In this document: positions 15,487-23,736 of the stretch, piece after piece
Position numbering within the stretch: position 1 is the first letter of the stretch
Layout of the letters: each line of letters opens with the position of its first letter
DNA from: Candidatus Omnitrophota bacterium
GTDB taxonomy: Bacteria > Omnitrophota > Gorgyraeia > JAFGIU01
DNA: 35,613 nucleotides
Reading direction: 5' to 3'
Assembly (NCBI GenBank): GCA_016929445.1
Contig: JAFGIU010000038.1
Location: forward strand, 1 to 35,613
Position numbers and translations under genes: made by a program
The notes under the pieces: generated by a model
What the model was told of the DNA's origin: nothing
What the model saw: the letters and a program-made list of their open reading frames with translations, nothing else
Databases searched by the model: none

Positions 15487-17583
15487 CTAGATGGATTCGA
15501 TTTGGGTGTCGCTGCCTTCGAGGATTTGTTTGACGCGCTCGCGCAGCGGACGGTTGGCCTCGCTCTCCAAACGCGGGTCCGCCTCGACTAAAGTTTGGGC
15601 AGCTGCCCTCGCCCATTGCAAATGTTCCTCATCCTCTTGGAGCCGAGCCAAGCGCAACAGCGGCACTCCGTGCTGGCGCGTCCCGAAGAATTCGCCCGGA
15701 CCCCGAATCCGCAGATCCTCTTCCGCAATATCAAATCCGCTGCTAAAACGTGTCATGGCCTCCAGACGCTGCAAACCGACATCTGTCTTAGGTGTGGACA
15801 CGAGCACGCAATAAGACTCCTCCGTGCCTCGCCCCACCCGGCCGCGCAACTGATGCAGCTGGCTGAGTCCAAAACGATCCGCATGCTCAACCACCATGAC
15901 CCCGGCCTGCGGCACGTCCACACCCACCTCCACAATGGTGGTGGCTACCAAAACCTTTGCCTCGCCTGCCTTAAAGCGCGCCATGGCCTCTGCCTTTTCC
16001 CCGGCCTTCATCCGGCCGTGAATGAGCTCCACACCCCAGCGCCCCAAGGGCCCGGCCGCAAGCTTCTTGGCCTCGGCTGTCGCGGACTTGAGATCACCGG
16101 CCTCGGTGTCCTCCACCAAAGGATACACAATATAAACTTGCAAGCCTTCTTTGAGCCGCGCTTCCAAAAGCCCGTCGAGCTTCTCACGCTCCTCTTCCTG
16201 AAGCCATAGCGTCCGCACGGGTTTCCTGCCGGGAGGCAGTTCGTCCAGGGTAATGAGATTCAGATCCCCGTACAGGGTGAGAGCCAAACTGCGCGGGATG
16301 GGCGTGGCGCTCATCACCAGGATATCCGGGCATTCCCCCTTTTCCAAAAGCACGTTGCGCTGCATCACGCCGAACTTGTGCTGCTCGTCCACAATCACGA
16401 GCCCCAGGCGCTTGAACTCCACATCGCTTTGAATGAGGGCATGAGTTCCCACAGCCACCCGGTGCTTGCCCGCTTTGAGGCCGCGTAAAAGCTCCTGCTT
16501 CCGGGCCGCCTGCAAATCCCCTTTGAGGAGCACCACTTCTATTCCCACCGGCTCCAGAAGCTCGCTCAGGGTCTGCGCATGCTGGCGGGCCAGGATCTCG
16601 GTGGGAGCCATGAGCACGGCCTGGAATCCGCCCTGCAGGGCCGTGACCACCGCATAGGCAGCCACCACGGTCTTGCCCGAACCCACATCCCCTTGCAACA
16701 GGCGGTGCATGGGATAGGGCTGGGCCATATCCACTGTGATGTGTTTGAGCGCCCGCTTCTGCGCGCCTGTCAAGGTGAAGGGAAGATTCTCCAAAAAGCG
16801 GCGGGTCAGGTCTCCGTCAACGGTGTGCACCACCCCTTGGGTCTGGCTCTCCAGGCGGTAACGGCGCAAAGCCACGGCCGACTGCAGAACCAGGAACTCC
16901 TCCCGCACCAAACGCTGCCGCGCCTTTTCCCAGGCCTCCTGCGTCATGGGAAAATGGATTTCCCGGATCGCGTACGGGTGCGGAGGCCAACCCTCGCTCT
17001 CATCAAACAATTGCGGGAGCCAGTCTTCGAGCTGCGGCCCGTATTGGGCCAGGGTATTCCACATAATCTGCCGCATGGCGCGCTGGGTCAGATCCTCGGT
17101 CAAAGGGTAGACCGGCACCATACGCCCCATGTGCACCTTGGCACCGGGCCCGTCCGCGGCCTCGATCTCCGGGGCCATCATCTGCACACGGCTTCCGTGC
17201 CGGTCCAGCTTCCCGTAAAAGAAATACTCCCGGCCCCGCTGCAAAATCTCACGCAAATAGTCCTGGTTAAACCACACGGCCACGACCGAACCGCCGGCGT
17301 CGGAAAGCAGGGCCTCGAGCATGGAGCGCCCGTCCTTGAGCCGCCTCGCCTGCACAGAAGACACCGTGGCCCGGAGGGCCTGGGTCTCCCCCGGAGCAGC
17401 CTCAGCCAGGGTCCCCCGCACGCGCCGGTCCTCGTAGCGCCGCGGATAGTAATGGATAAGATCCGAGATCGTCTCCACTCCCAGGCGCTGGAGCAGGGCG
17501 TAGCGGGCCGGCCCCACACCCTTGATGTACTGGACTGCGCTTTCGAGCGGCTGAGATTGGGCTTGCGGTCCGGCTGGGTTCAT
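15487..17583 (-). CDS. recG: ATP-dependent DNA helicase RecG
   Basis: RecG remodels stalled forks and Holliday junctions. The 698-aa protein has an N-terminal HhH-like segment (YIKGVGPARYALLQRLGV, 19-36), the OB/wedge domain (about 55-145), and two helicase domains with Walker A GDVGSGKT (298-305), DEQH (399-402), MSATPIPRSLALTLYGD, the LLxGR-like HGRMK segment and QLHQLRGRVGRG. Length is normal for the family. It starts 79 bp from rpmB, which runs the other way, so the two may share a divergent promoter region. No clear Shine-Dalgarno precedes the ATG. Confidence 0.96.
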   Translation of the reverse strand: MNPAGPQAQSQPLESAVQYIKGVGPARYALLQRLGVETISDLIHYYPRRYEDRRVRGTLAEAAPGETQALRATVSSVQARRLKDGRSMLEALLSDAGGSVVAVWFNQDYLREILQRGREYFFYGKLDRHGSRVQMMAPEIEAADGPGAKVHMGRMVPVYPLTEDLTQRAMRQIMWNTLAQYGPQLEDWLPQLFDESEGWPPHPYAIREIHFPMTQEAWEKARQRLVREEFLVLQSAVALRRYRLESQTQGVVHTVDGDLTRRFLENLPFTLTGAQKRALKHITVDMAQPYPMHRLLQGDVGSGKTVVAAYAVVTALQGGFQAVLMAPTEILARQHAQTLSELLEPVGIEVVLLKGDLQAARKQELLRGLKAGKHRVAVGTHALIQSDVEFKRLGLVIVDEQHKFGVMQRNVLLEKGECPDILVMSATPIPRSLALTLYGDLNLITLDELPPGRKPVRTLWLQEEEREKLDGLLEARLKEGLQVYIVYPLVEDTEAGDLKSATAEAKKLAAGPLGRWGVELIHGRMKAGEKAEAMARFKAGEAKVLVATTIVEVGVDVPQAGVMVVEHADRFGLSQLHQLRGRVGRGTEESYCVLVSTPKTDVGLQRLEAMTRFSSGFDIAEEDLRIRGPGEFFGTRQHGVPLLRLARLQEDEEHLQWARAAAQTLVEADPRLESEANRPLRERVKQILEGSDTQIESI

Positions 17584-17628
17584 GGTAAACTTTCGACTTT
17601 GTTATCCCTCTATGGGACGGTGCCTTAG

Positions 17629-17644
17629 GGCCCTCTTCAGGGCC
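17629..17644 (+). other. Small GC-rich hairpin in the recG/rpmB divergent region
   Basis: GGCCCT and AGGGCC form a perfect 6-bp stem around a CTTC loop, about 18 bp upstream of the rpmB start. It would lie in the rpmB leader and close to any recG promoter. No convincing -35/-10 pair is seen for either gene in the 79-bp region. The role is unknown; a leader element for L28 control is possible. Confidence 0.3.
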
Positions 17645-17662
17645 TCCATCCAGGAGTTTGTA

Positions 17663-17923
17663 ATGGCTAGAATTTGCGACATTTGTGGAAAAACCAGGAT
17701 ACGGGGTCAATCGATCGTCCGCAAGGGTATTCCTAAGAAGAAGGGCGGGATCGGAACCAAGGTCACCGGAATCTCAAGGCGTTGGTTTGTGCCCAATATC
17801 CGTAAGGTCCGGGCAATCATGGACGGAGTGCCCAAGCGCATTTCCATCTGTGCCAAGTGCCTCAAAGCCGGCAAGGTGCAGAAAGTCGTGCACCAACACC
17901 CGGCCCCCCTGGCCCAAGACTAA
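17663..17923 (+). CDS. rpmB: 50S ribosomal protein L28
   Basis: The only plus-strand gene in the window. The product is 86 aa from the ATG at 17663, chosen because AGGAG lies 6 bp upstream and the protein then begins MARICDICGKTRIRG, the L28 signature. RRWFVPNIRKVRA and RISICAKCLKAGKV follow. Two CxxC pairs (C5/C8 and the CAKC pair) mark it as a zinc-binding L28. It is divergent from recG and convergent with the phosphohexomutase gene, whose stop codon is 52 bp away. No intrinsic terminator is seen in that gap. Confidence 0.96.
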   Translation: MARICDICGKTRIRGQSIVRKGIPKKKGGIGTKVTGISRRWFVPNIRKVRAIMDGVPKRISICAKCLKAGKVQKVVHQHPAPLAQD

Positions 17924-17974
17924 AACCTCTGCGAAAATAAGTTCCCGGTGTTCAGCACCACTCGATTCTTGGTG

Positions 17975-19390
17975 TCAAATACCGAGCGCCAACTCTTTAC
18001 CCCAACGCAGCAGTTTGCGCGTGGCAACGGTGCTCGAAGATTCGGCGTAAATCCTCAGAATGGGTTCTGTGCCGGAGAGACGGTAAAGCAACCAGCTCCC
18101 GTCCTTGGCCACCAACTTCACCCCATCAAAAGTTTTCATCTCCGCCACCGGCTTGGTGCCGAGCTTCTCAGGAGGATTGGCCTTAAGCGCTGGCATAAGC
18201 TTGGGCTTGAGTTCTTCAGGGTAGGCAATATCCCAGCGCTCCTGAACAAAAGCGCCGTACTTCTTTTCAACCTCCTCCAAAATCTTAACCACTCCCTTGC
18301 CGCGCACGGCCATGAGTTCCAGCAAAAGCATGGCCAAGACCACCCCGTCGCGCTCCGGGATATAGTTCTTGAGGCCGATACCCCCGGACTCTTCACCGCC
18401 GATCAAGACATCCTCTTCCTGCATGAGCTTGCAGATGTGCTTGAAGCCCACGGGCGTCTCGTGCAAGACCAGCCCTTTGTCCGCGGCAATGCGATCCAGG
18501 AGGCTGGTGTTCGAAAGGGTCTTCACCACCGAGCCGGTCCACTTTTTGTTCTCAGTCAGGTGCAAAAGCAACAGGCTCATGATCTGGCCCGGAGTAATGA
18601 AGCTGCCGTCCGGCCGCAGCGCGCCGATGCGATCCGCGTCGCCGTCCGTGACCACGGCGATATCATAGCGTTTGCGTTTGAGCTCCTCGATGGAGGCTTC
18701 CAGATAGCGCGGAATGGGCTCCGGATGCACACCGCCAAAAAAGGCATCGCGGTCTCCCCTCACCGTCGTGACCTTGCACTTGCCGCCTGCAAGAAATCGC
18801 TCCACCGCATGAGCGCCTGTGCCGTGCATGGAATCCACCAAGACCTTGAACGGACGGCTGCGAATGAGATCCAAATCCACATAGCGCGGAACAAAACGCT
18901 CCCAGTCCTTGTCCAGATTAAGAACCTGGATGAGCTTATTGTGCTTCGCCTCTTCCAAAGAAATCTGCCTGACAGGCTCCTGATCCACCAAGGCCTCGAC
19001 CGCATCGGTGACCTCGGGCGCCACAGGCCCGCCAAAGTCCGCCTTGATCTTGATTCCGGAATATGTATGCGGATTGTGGCTGGCGGTCACAATGATACCG
19101 GCCGTGAGCTTGCGTTTGACAATTGCGTAACTCACCACCGGCGTGGAGCAGGGCGAATCCGACAGCAGGATTTCAATCCCGTTACCCGCCAGCACCTCAG
19201 CGACTGTTTGCGCAAATTCTTCGGAGAGAAAGCGGCGGTCAAAACCCACAACCATGCGCGGAATTTCCGGCAAAGTCTGCTTCTTGTAGTAAAGAGCGAT
19301 GGCCTGGGTCAGGCGCCTTACGTTTTCAAAGGTAAACGGGCCGGCAATAATCGCGCGCCAACCGTCGGTTCCGAATTTGATATCAGACAT
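17975..19390 (-). CDS. Phosphoglucomutase/phosphomannomutase family enzyme
   Basis: An alpha-D-phosphohexomutase that interconverts hexose 1- and 6-phosphates. The 471-aa protein has all four family loops: phosphoserine S104 in TASHNP, the magnesium loop D249GDAD253RIG, sugar-specificity loop GGEESGG and the phosphate-binding RLSGTEPILRIY near the C-terminus. It starts FGTDGWRA. AGGAAGG lies 4 bp before the ATG. The sequence does not separate glucose from mannose specificity. A manC-type gene lies 2.4 kb upstream in the same direction, so supplying mannose 1-phosphate is a reasonable inference. REP cluster 2 separates it from rpe. Confidence 0.93.
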   Translation of the reverse strand: MSDIKFGTDGWRAIIAGPFTFENVRRLTQAIALYYKKQTLPEIPRMVVGFDRRFLSEEFAQTVAEVLAGNGIEILLSDSPCSTPVVSYAIVKRKLTAGIIVTASHNPHTYSGIKIKADFGGPVAPEVTDAVEALVDQEPVRQISLEEAKHNKLIQVLNLDKDWERFVPRYVDLDLIRSRPFKVLVDSMHGTGAHAVERFLAGGKCKVTTVRGDRDAFFGGVHPEPIPRYLEASIEELKRKRYDIAVVTDGDADRIGALRPDGSFITPGQIMSLLLLHLTENKKWTGSVVKTLSNTSLLDRIAADKGLVLHETPVGFKHICKLMQEEDVLIGGEESGGIGLKNYIPERDGVVLAMLLLELMAVRGKGVVKILEEVEKKYGAFVQERWDIAYPEELKPKLMPALKANPPEKLGTKPVAEMKTFDGVKLVAKDGSWLLYRLSGTEPILRIYAESSSTVATRKLLRWGKELALGI

Positions 19391-19416
19391 TTGCCTTCCT
19401 ATGTTTCACAGTTTCA

Positions 19417-19470
19417 CGGTGCCAGGCACTGGTGCCAGGCACCGGTGTCAGGCACCGGTGTCAGGCACCG
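19417..19470. repeat. REP-like palindrome cluster 2 (four units, overlaps rpe end)
   Basis: Four tandem units (GTGCCAGGCAC type, two with GTGTCAGGCAC), one more than in the other clusters, preceded on the left by atgtttcac and gtttcacgg. All four units face the same way; the inverted last unit seen elsewhere is missing. The rpe reading frame runs into it and stops inside at 19448. Confidence 0.85.
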
Positions 19471-20110
19471 AACTGCACCAACTCCGCAGGCGTTGGATCG
19501 GCTCTGCATAATCTGCAGCCCCGAACACATACGTTCCTGCCACCAAGATTTCAGCGCCTGCCCGGGCTGCAAGAGGGCCTGTCTCGTGCGTAATGCCTCC
19601 GTCAATTTCCAGATCCCCCTTAAAGCGCGCGCGGATGGCCGCGACCTTGGGCAGAACCTCCTCCATAAAGGACTGCCCGCCAAAGCCCGGAAACACCGAC
19701 ATCACCAGCACCAGATCCGCCCCCTCCAAGTAAGGGAAGATCGCCTCGGCCGGAGCATCCGGATTCAGAGACACCCCCGCGCGCACACCCAGGGACTTAA
19801 TCTGTTTGAGGACCTCACCCGTGCGCTCCTTACAGACTTCCCAGTGGACCGTGAGCACATCGCTGCCGGCCTTGGCAAAAGGCTCCAGGTATTTCTCCGG
19901 GTTGTCAATCATCAGATGCACATCCAAGGGCAGTTGCGTGTGCGGGCGCATGGCCTTGACAATGACCGGACCCAGCGTCAGGTTATTGACGAAGTGCCCG
20001 TCCATTACATCCACGTGCAGCCAATCCGCACCGGCCTTTTCGCAAGCCTTGATCTCCTCCCCCAGGCGGGAAAAATCACAAGACAGCAGCGAGGGGGCAA
20101 TTCGTATCAT
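19448..20110 (-). CDS. rpe: Ribulose-phosphate 3-epimerase
   Basis: It interconverts ribulose 5-phosphate and xylulose 5-phosphate in the pentose phosphate pathway. The TIM-barrel protein (220 aa) shows IAPSLLSCDF, LHVDVMDGHFV (metal ligand His and catalytic Asp), VHLMI, VMSVFPGFGGQSF and EIDGGI. The ATG overlaps the stop codon of the M16 peptidase gene (ATGA). The last eight codons or so (SVPDTGA and stop) come from REP cluster 2, so the natural C-terminus has been replaced or extended by the repeat. Confidence 0.95.
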   Translation of the reverse strand: MIRIAPSLLSCDFSRLGEEIKACEKAGADWLHVDVMDGHFVNNLTLGPVIVKAMRPHTQLPLDVHLMIDNPEKYLEPFAKAGSDVLTVHWEVCKERTGEVLKQIKSLGVRAGVSLNPDAPAEAIFPYLEGADLVLVMSVFPGFGGQSFMEEVLPKVAAIRARFKGDLEIDGGITHETGPLAARAGAEILVAGTYVFGAADYAEPIQRLRSWCSSVPDTGA

Positions 20111-21375
20111 CGTTTAATCACCTTCTCAATCTTTACACGATCCTTATCCTTAAAGGGTCCCACGGCGCTCAAACAAAGCTTGCTCTGTTTAAAGACCTTC
20201 TTGGCCACGCGAAAGACATCGTCCGGCGTCACTTGAGAGATTTCCGCAAGAATCTCCTGCGGTGTACGGATGCGCCCGTGAGCCAACAAATTCTCACCCA
20301 TCCAAACCATGTGATCCATGGTGTCTTCCAACCCCATCTGGACCTGACCCGTGTAGTAATCGCGCGCGCGCCTGAATTCCGCGTCGCCAATCTTGCGTTT
20401 GGTCATGCGATCCAATTCCTTGAGAATCAAGCCGATGGCCTGGTGCGTCTTGTTGAACTCCACTCCCGCGTGCACCATAAACGCTCCCGTGTCCGCGAAC
20501 ATTTTCAGATGGGTACCGATTTCGTAGGCCAGACCGCGCTTTTCGCGCACTTCCCTAAACAGACGCGAGGACATGTTTGCGCCGAGCACCACATGCAATA
20601 GCGTCAGCGCGTAGCGGTCCGGATCTTGGCGCGACAAACCGGGCAGGCCCATGGCCATATGCGTTTGCTCGGTATTTCCCGCGCACAGCTTGATCCGGAA
20701 CTTGGATTTGTTTGAAGCAGTGGCGCGTATGCCCGGCTTGGTTCCGCCCTTGGCTTTGGCAAAAAACTCTTCGGTTAATTCCACCAGGCCCTGGTGACGC
20801 ACATTGCCGGCTGCGACCACAAAAATATTCTTAGGCGCGTAGTAGCGGTCCCGGAATCCCCGAAGGTCCTTACGCGTAAACGCGCTGACGGTCTTCTCAA
20901 AGCCCGCAATCGGTCGGCCAAGGGACTGGCCCGGCCAGAGCAGAGCATCGAGTTCGTCATAAGCTCGCTGGGAAGGCAAATCGTGATACATACGAATCTC
21001 TTCGATGACCACGCCCTTTTCTCTTTCAATATCCTCAGCCGCAAGGCGGGCATTGAGCACGATATCGCTCAACACATCAACGGCCACAGGCACGCGCGTG
21101 CCCAGGACCTTGGCCAGATAGCAGGTGGCCTCTTCCGCGGTAAAGGCATTGAGTGTGCCCCCCACGCCCTCGACCGCTTGTTTGAGTTCCTCGCATTCGC
21201 GCTTGGACGTGCCTTTGAAAACCGCATGCTCCAAAAAGTGCGACACACCGGCCAGGCGCACGGGCTCATGGCGGGAGCCGATCGCGACCCAAATCCCGAT
21301 GGAGGCCGAAGACATGCCGTAAAGAAAACGGCTGGCGACGGTGATTCCGTTTTTGAGTTTTGTGATTTCGTACAT
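20107..21375 (-). CDS. M16-family zinc peptidase (processing peptidase-like)
   Basis: A 422-aa single-copy M16 (pitrilysin/MPP-beta-like) protein. The inverted zinc motif is H46FLEH50, with the third ligand expected in the EE pair at 125-126, the right distance for the family. NAFTAEEATCYLAKV and a C-terminal M16_C half (FRIKLCAGNTEQTHMAMGLPG) follow, so both halves are present. The ATG at 21375 lies 5 bp after ruvX; the frame is open to 21624, but that stretch is only ruvX in another frame. The natural substrate is unknown. Confidence 0.92.
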   Translation of the reverse strand: MYEITKLKNGITVASRFLYGMSSASIGIWVAIGSRHEPVRLAGVSHFLEHAVFKGTSKRECEELKQAVEGVGGTLNAFTAEEATCYLAKVLGTRVPVAVDVLSDIVLNARLAAEDIEREKGVVIEEIRMYHDLPSQRAYDELDALLWPGQSLGRPIAGFEKTVSAFTRKDLRGFRDRYYAPKNIFVVAAGNVRHQGLVELTEEFFAKAKGGTKPGIRATASNKSKFRIKLCAGNTEQTHMAMGLPGLSRQDPDRYALTLLHVVLGANMSSRLFREVREKRGLAYEIGTHLKMFADTGAFMVHAGVEFNKTHQAIGLILKELDRMTKRKIGDAEFRRARDYYTGQVQMGLEDTMDHMVWMGENLLAHGRIRTPQEILAEISQVTPDDVFRVAKKVFKQSKLCLSAVGPFKDKDRVKIEKVIKR

Positions 21376-21380
21376 TGACT

Positions 21381-21812
21381 CTATGAGGGGTTGGGCCGCG
21401 AATCCAAATAGCTTTGTAAGAGAATTTGCGCGGCGAGTTTGTCCGTAATTTGTTTGCGTTTTTTGCGACCGACATCCGCGGAGAGGAGCACACCCTCGGC
21501 CTGAGCTGAAGTGAGGCGCTCGTCCCACATTTTTACTTTGAAGCCCGAGGCGCGGAGCTCTCCGGCCAAGGCCTCCGCGGATCCGGCCTGCGCTCCCCTG
21601 CTTCCGTCCATATTGAGAGGCCATCCTACCACGAATTCCGCGACCTCGTACTCCCCGGCCAAACGGAGCAACGCCTTCAAAGCCTGCTCCGGAGTCTCAA
21701 CCTGAATACTGGGCAAACCCTGAGCCGTGATGCCCAGCGGATCGCTCACCGCAAGGCCAATGCGTTTGGTCCCCGGATCGATCGCAAGGATACGGTTAGG
21801 CGTATCGACCAA
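21381..21812 (-). CDS. ruvX: Putative pre-16S rRNA nuclease / Holliday junction resolvase-like (YqgF)
   Basis: A 143-aa RNase H-like protein of the YqgF family, implicated in 16S rRNA 5'-end maturation. It has ILAIDPGTKRIGLAVSDPLG with the first catalytic Asp at position 12, VVGWPLNMDGSRG, DERLTSAQAEG and DKLAAQILLQSYLD. The start is a TTG at 21812 with AAGGGG about 8 bp upstream, inside the end of the manC-like gene (17-bp overlap). No ATG is available before the conserved core. Confidence 0.93.
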   Translation of the reverse strand: MVDTPNRILAIDPGTKRIGLAVSDPLGITAQGLPSIQVETPEQALKALLRLAGEYEVAEFVVGWPLNMDGSRGAQAGSAEALAGELRASGFKVKMWDERLTSAQAEGVLLSADVGRKKRKQITDKLAAQILLQSYLDSRPNPS

Positions 21813-22887
21813 GCTTGTTCCCCTTCAGACTCTCCACGATTTCTTTCACGCGGTGGGCTTCGGATTTTTTGCAGACAAGGGTGGCGTCTTCGGTGTGCAC
21901 CACAATCACGTCTTCCAACCCAACCGCAGCAATCAGATGGTCTTGCTCCCCGGCAAACACGCAGCCCTTGCTGTCCAGCGCCAGAGTTGTACCCAAGCCC
22001 ACATTACCGGAACCATCCGCCTTGACCAGACTCTCCAGACTGCGCCACGAGCCCACGTCCACCCAGTCGAGATTCGCCTCCACAGTGAGGACCTTCTTGG
22101 TCTTCTCTAACACGCCTTTGTCTACAGAAACACCCGGCAGAGTCACGTAAAGCGAATCCAGTTTGGCGACAGCACCGCGCTTGCCCCAGATTTTTTGAAG
22201 TTGCGCGCATACTCTGTGCAGCCGGGGCATATGCATGGAAAGAGCCCGTTCGTAGACCCCAACTTTCCAAAAAAAGATTCCGCTGTTCCAGAGGGCCCGG
22301 TTGCGTTCAATAAGGAGTGCGGCTTGCTCGGCCGGCGGTTTCTCCACAAAACGCGCCACCGGCCACACGCCTTTGCGCGCGGTTCCGGCAACGCGTTGCT
22401 TTTTGCTCGGCACGATGTAGCCGTATTCGGGCGTGGGGTATGCGGGCTTCAGGCCCAAGGTAACGAGCGCGTTGTGGTCCGCGGCGGTGCGCGCAGCCAA
22501 GCGCACGACACGCTCGTACTCCCCGAGGCGTCCGATCACGTGATCCGCGGGCGAAGCCCACAAAACAGCCTCGGGATCGCGATGCGCCAGCTCCAGGCCG
22601 GCCAGGGCAAGGGCTGCGGCCGTGTTGCGGCGATAGGGCTCAGCCAAAATATTTTCTCCGGGAAGGCCGAGGCGCTGCTTGCGGATTTGGCGGGCTTGGT
22701 CTTTGTGCGTGACGATGAGAATGCGCGACTTGGGCACAATGCGCGCAATGCGCTGCACTGTTTGGCGCAGGAGTGTTTGGCTGCTGCCGGCAATACGGAT
22801 GAGCTGTTTGGGAAGGTGCTTCCGCGATTGGGGCCAGAGCCGGTGGCCTGAACCTCCTGCCAAAATGACCGCGTAAAGTTGTTTCAT
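21796..22887 (-). CDS. manC: Mannose-1-phosphate guanylyltransferase
   Basis: It makes GDP-mannose from GTP and mannose 1-phosphate for glycan synthesis. The 363-aa protein carries the nucleotidyltransferase signature AGGSGHRLWPQSRKHLPKQ (10-28), SPADHVI, FVEKP and WNSGIFFWKV, plus a C-terminal beta-helix-like region. It is the short form without the phosphomannose-isomerase domain. The usual PKQF reads PKQL here. The ATG overlaps the trpA stop codon (ATGA), so it is coupled to tryptophan genes with no obvious metabolic link. Confidence 0.92.
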   Translation of the reverse strand: MKQLYAVILAGGSGHRLWPQSRKHLPKQLIRIAGSSQTLLRQTVQRIARIVPKSRILIVTHKDQARQIRKQRLGLPGENILAEPYRRNTAAALALAGLELAHRDPEAVLWASPADHVIGRLGEYERVVRLAARTAADHNALVTLGLKPAYPTPEYGYIVPSKKQRVAGTARKGVWPVARFVEKPPAEQAALLIERNRALWNSGIFFWKVGVYERALSMHMPRLHRVCAQLQKIWGKRGAVAKLDSLYVTLPGVSVDKGVLEKTKKVLTVEANLDWVDVGSWRSLESLVKADGSGNVGLGTTLALDSKGCVFAGEQDHLIAAVGLEDVIVVHTEDATLVCKKSEAHRVKEIVESLKGNKLGRYA

Positions 22888-23681
22888 TCCCCGTGCGCTG
22901 CCTTAATGAGCGGCCGCACAAAACGCTTGAGCGCGTTGACTGCTGCGGCTCCCTTTTTGCCTTCCACACTTTTGACGACTGCGCTGCCGACAATGATGCC
23001 GTCCGCGTGACGGCGAAGGCGGCGGACCTGCTCCTGCTTGGACACGCCGAATCCGACGCAGACCGGAAGGCGGCTCTGGTGACGGACGCGGTCGAGTTGG
23101 CCCGTGAGGTCTGCGGGCAGATCGGCGCGTGCGCCTGTGGTGCCTGTGATCGAAACATAATACAGGAAGCCACGGCAGACGCGGTTGATGCGGCGCAGGC
23201 GGTCGGCCGAGCTCGTGGGCGCAGCTAAAAAGATGGTGTCTATGCGCGCGGCGCGGGCTGCCGGGATAAGATCCCCGGCTTCCTCCGGCGGGAGATCCGC
23301 GCAGATCAGGCCGTCCACGCCGGCCGCGCGGGCCTGGCGCATAAAGTGGGCCAGGCCCCGGCGAGCCACGATATTGTAGTAGGTCATCATGACGATCGGG
23401 ATCCCGGAGCGCTTGCGGACTTGCGCGGCCAAGTCCATGGCCTTTTGCGCGGTCATGCCCGCTGCCAGGGCTTGAGTGGAGGCTTTTTGGATGGTGGGGC
23501 CGTCTGCGAGCGGGTCGGAAAACGGAATGCCGATTTCAATGATGTCCGCGCCCTGGTCCTCGAGCGTGCGGATGAGATCCAGACACGTGCGCGTGTTCGG
23601 ATAGCCCGCCGTAAGATACGGAATAAAGGCCGATTGACCGGCCTTCTTGAGTCTCGTAAAAGCCTGCGTGATCCGCGTCAT
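22884..23681 (-). CDS. trpA: Tryptophan synthase alpha subunit
   Basis: It cleaves indole-3-glycerol phosphate and passes indole to TrpB. The 265-aa TIM-barrel has FIPYLTAGYP, catalytic E49 and D60 in IEIGIPFSDPLADGP (the same residue numbers as in Salmonella TrpA), YYNIVARRGLAHF, ADLPPEEA and FLAAPTS. AGGGA lies ~5 bp before the ATG. It follows trpB but is separated from it by REP cluster 3, an unusual break for this pair. No other trp genes are in the window. Confidence 0.96.
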   Translation of the reverse strand: MTRITQAFTRLKKAGQSAFIPYLTAGYPNTRTCLDLIRTLEDQGADIIEIGIPFSDPLADGPTIQKASTQALAAGMTAQKAMDLAAQVRKRSGIPIVMMTYYNIVARRGLAHFMRQARAAGVDGLICADLPPEEAGDLIPAARAARIDTIFLAAPTSSADRLRRINRVCRGFLYYVSITGTTGARADLPADLTGQLDRVRHQSRLPVCVGFGVSKQEQVRRLRRHADGIIVGSAVVKSVEGKKGAAAVNALKRFVRPLIKAAHGE

Positions 23682-23694
23682 ATTTCCCTAATCC

Positions 23695-23735
23695 CGGTGC
23701 CAGGCACCGGTGCCAGGCACCAGTGCCTGACACCG
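23695..23735. repeat. REP-like palindrome cluster 3 (between trpB and trpA)
   Basis: Same three-unit structure as cluster 1: two GTGCCAGGCAC units and one inverted GTGCCTGACAC. Its edge lies 1 bp from the trpB stop codon. The atgtttcac left flank is degenerate here (atatttccc). Confidence 0.85.
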
Positions 23736-23736
23736 T

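Noticed and set aside
16579-17628. 349-codon plus-strand frame opposite recG
   Set aside because: No motifs, and the complementary strand encodes all RecG helicase motifs.
17948-20236. 762-codon open frame on the plus strand opposite the phosphohexomutase and rpe
   Set aside because: It has no recognisable domain, runs through REP cluster 2 and is opposite two secure genes; long antisense frames are common in GC-rich coding DNA.
21376-21624. 83-residue N-terminal extension of the M16 peptidase
   Set aside because: It is only ruvX read in another frame, lacks a signal sequence, and the conserved domain begins at the ATG at 21375.
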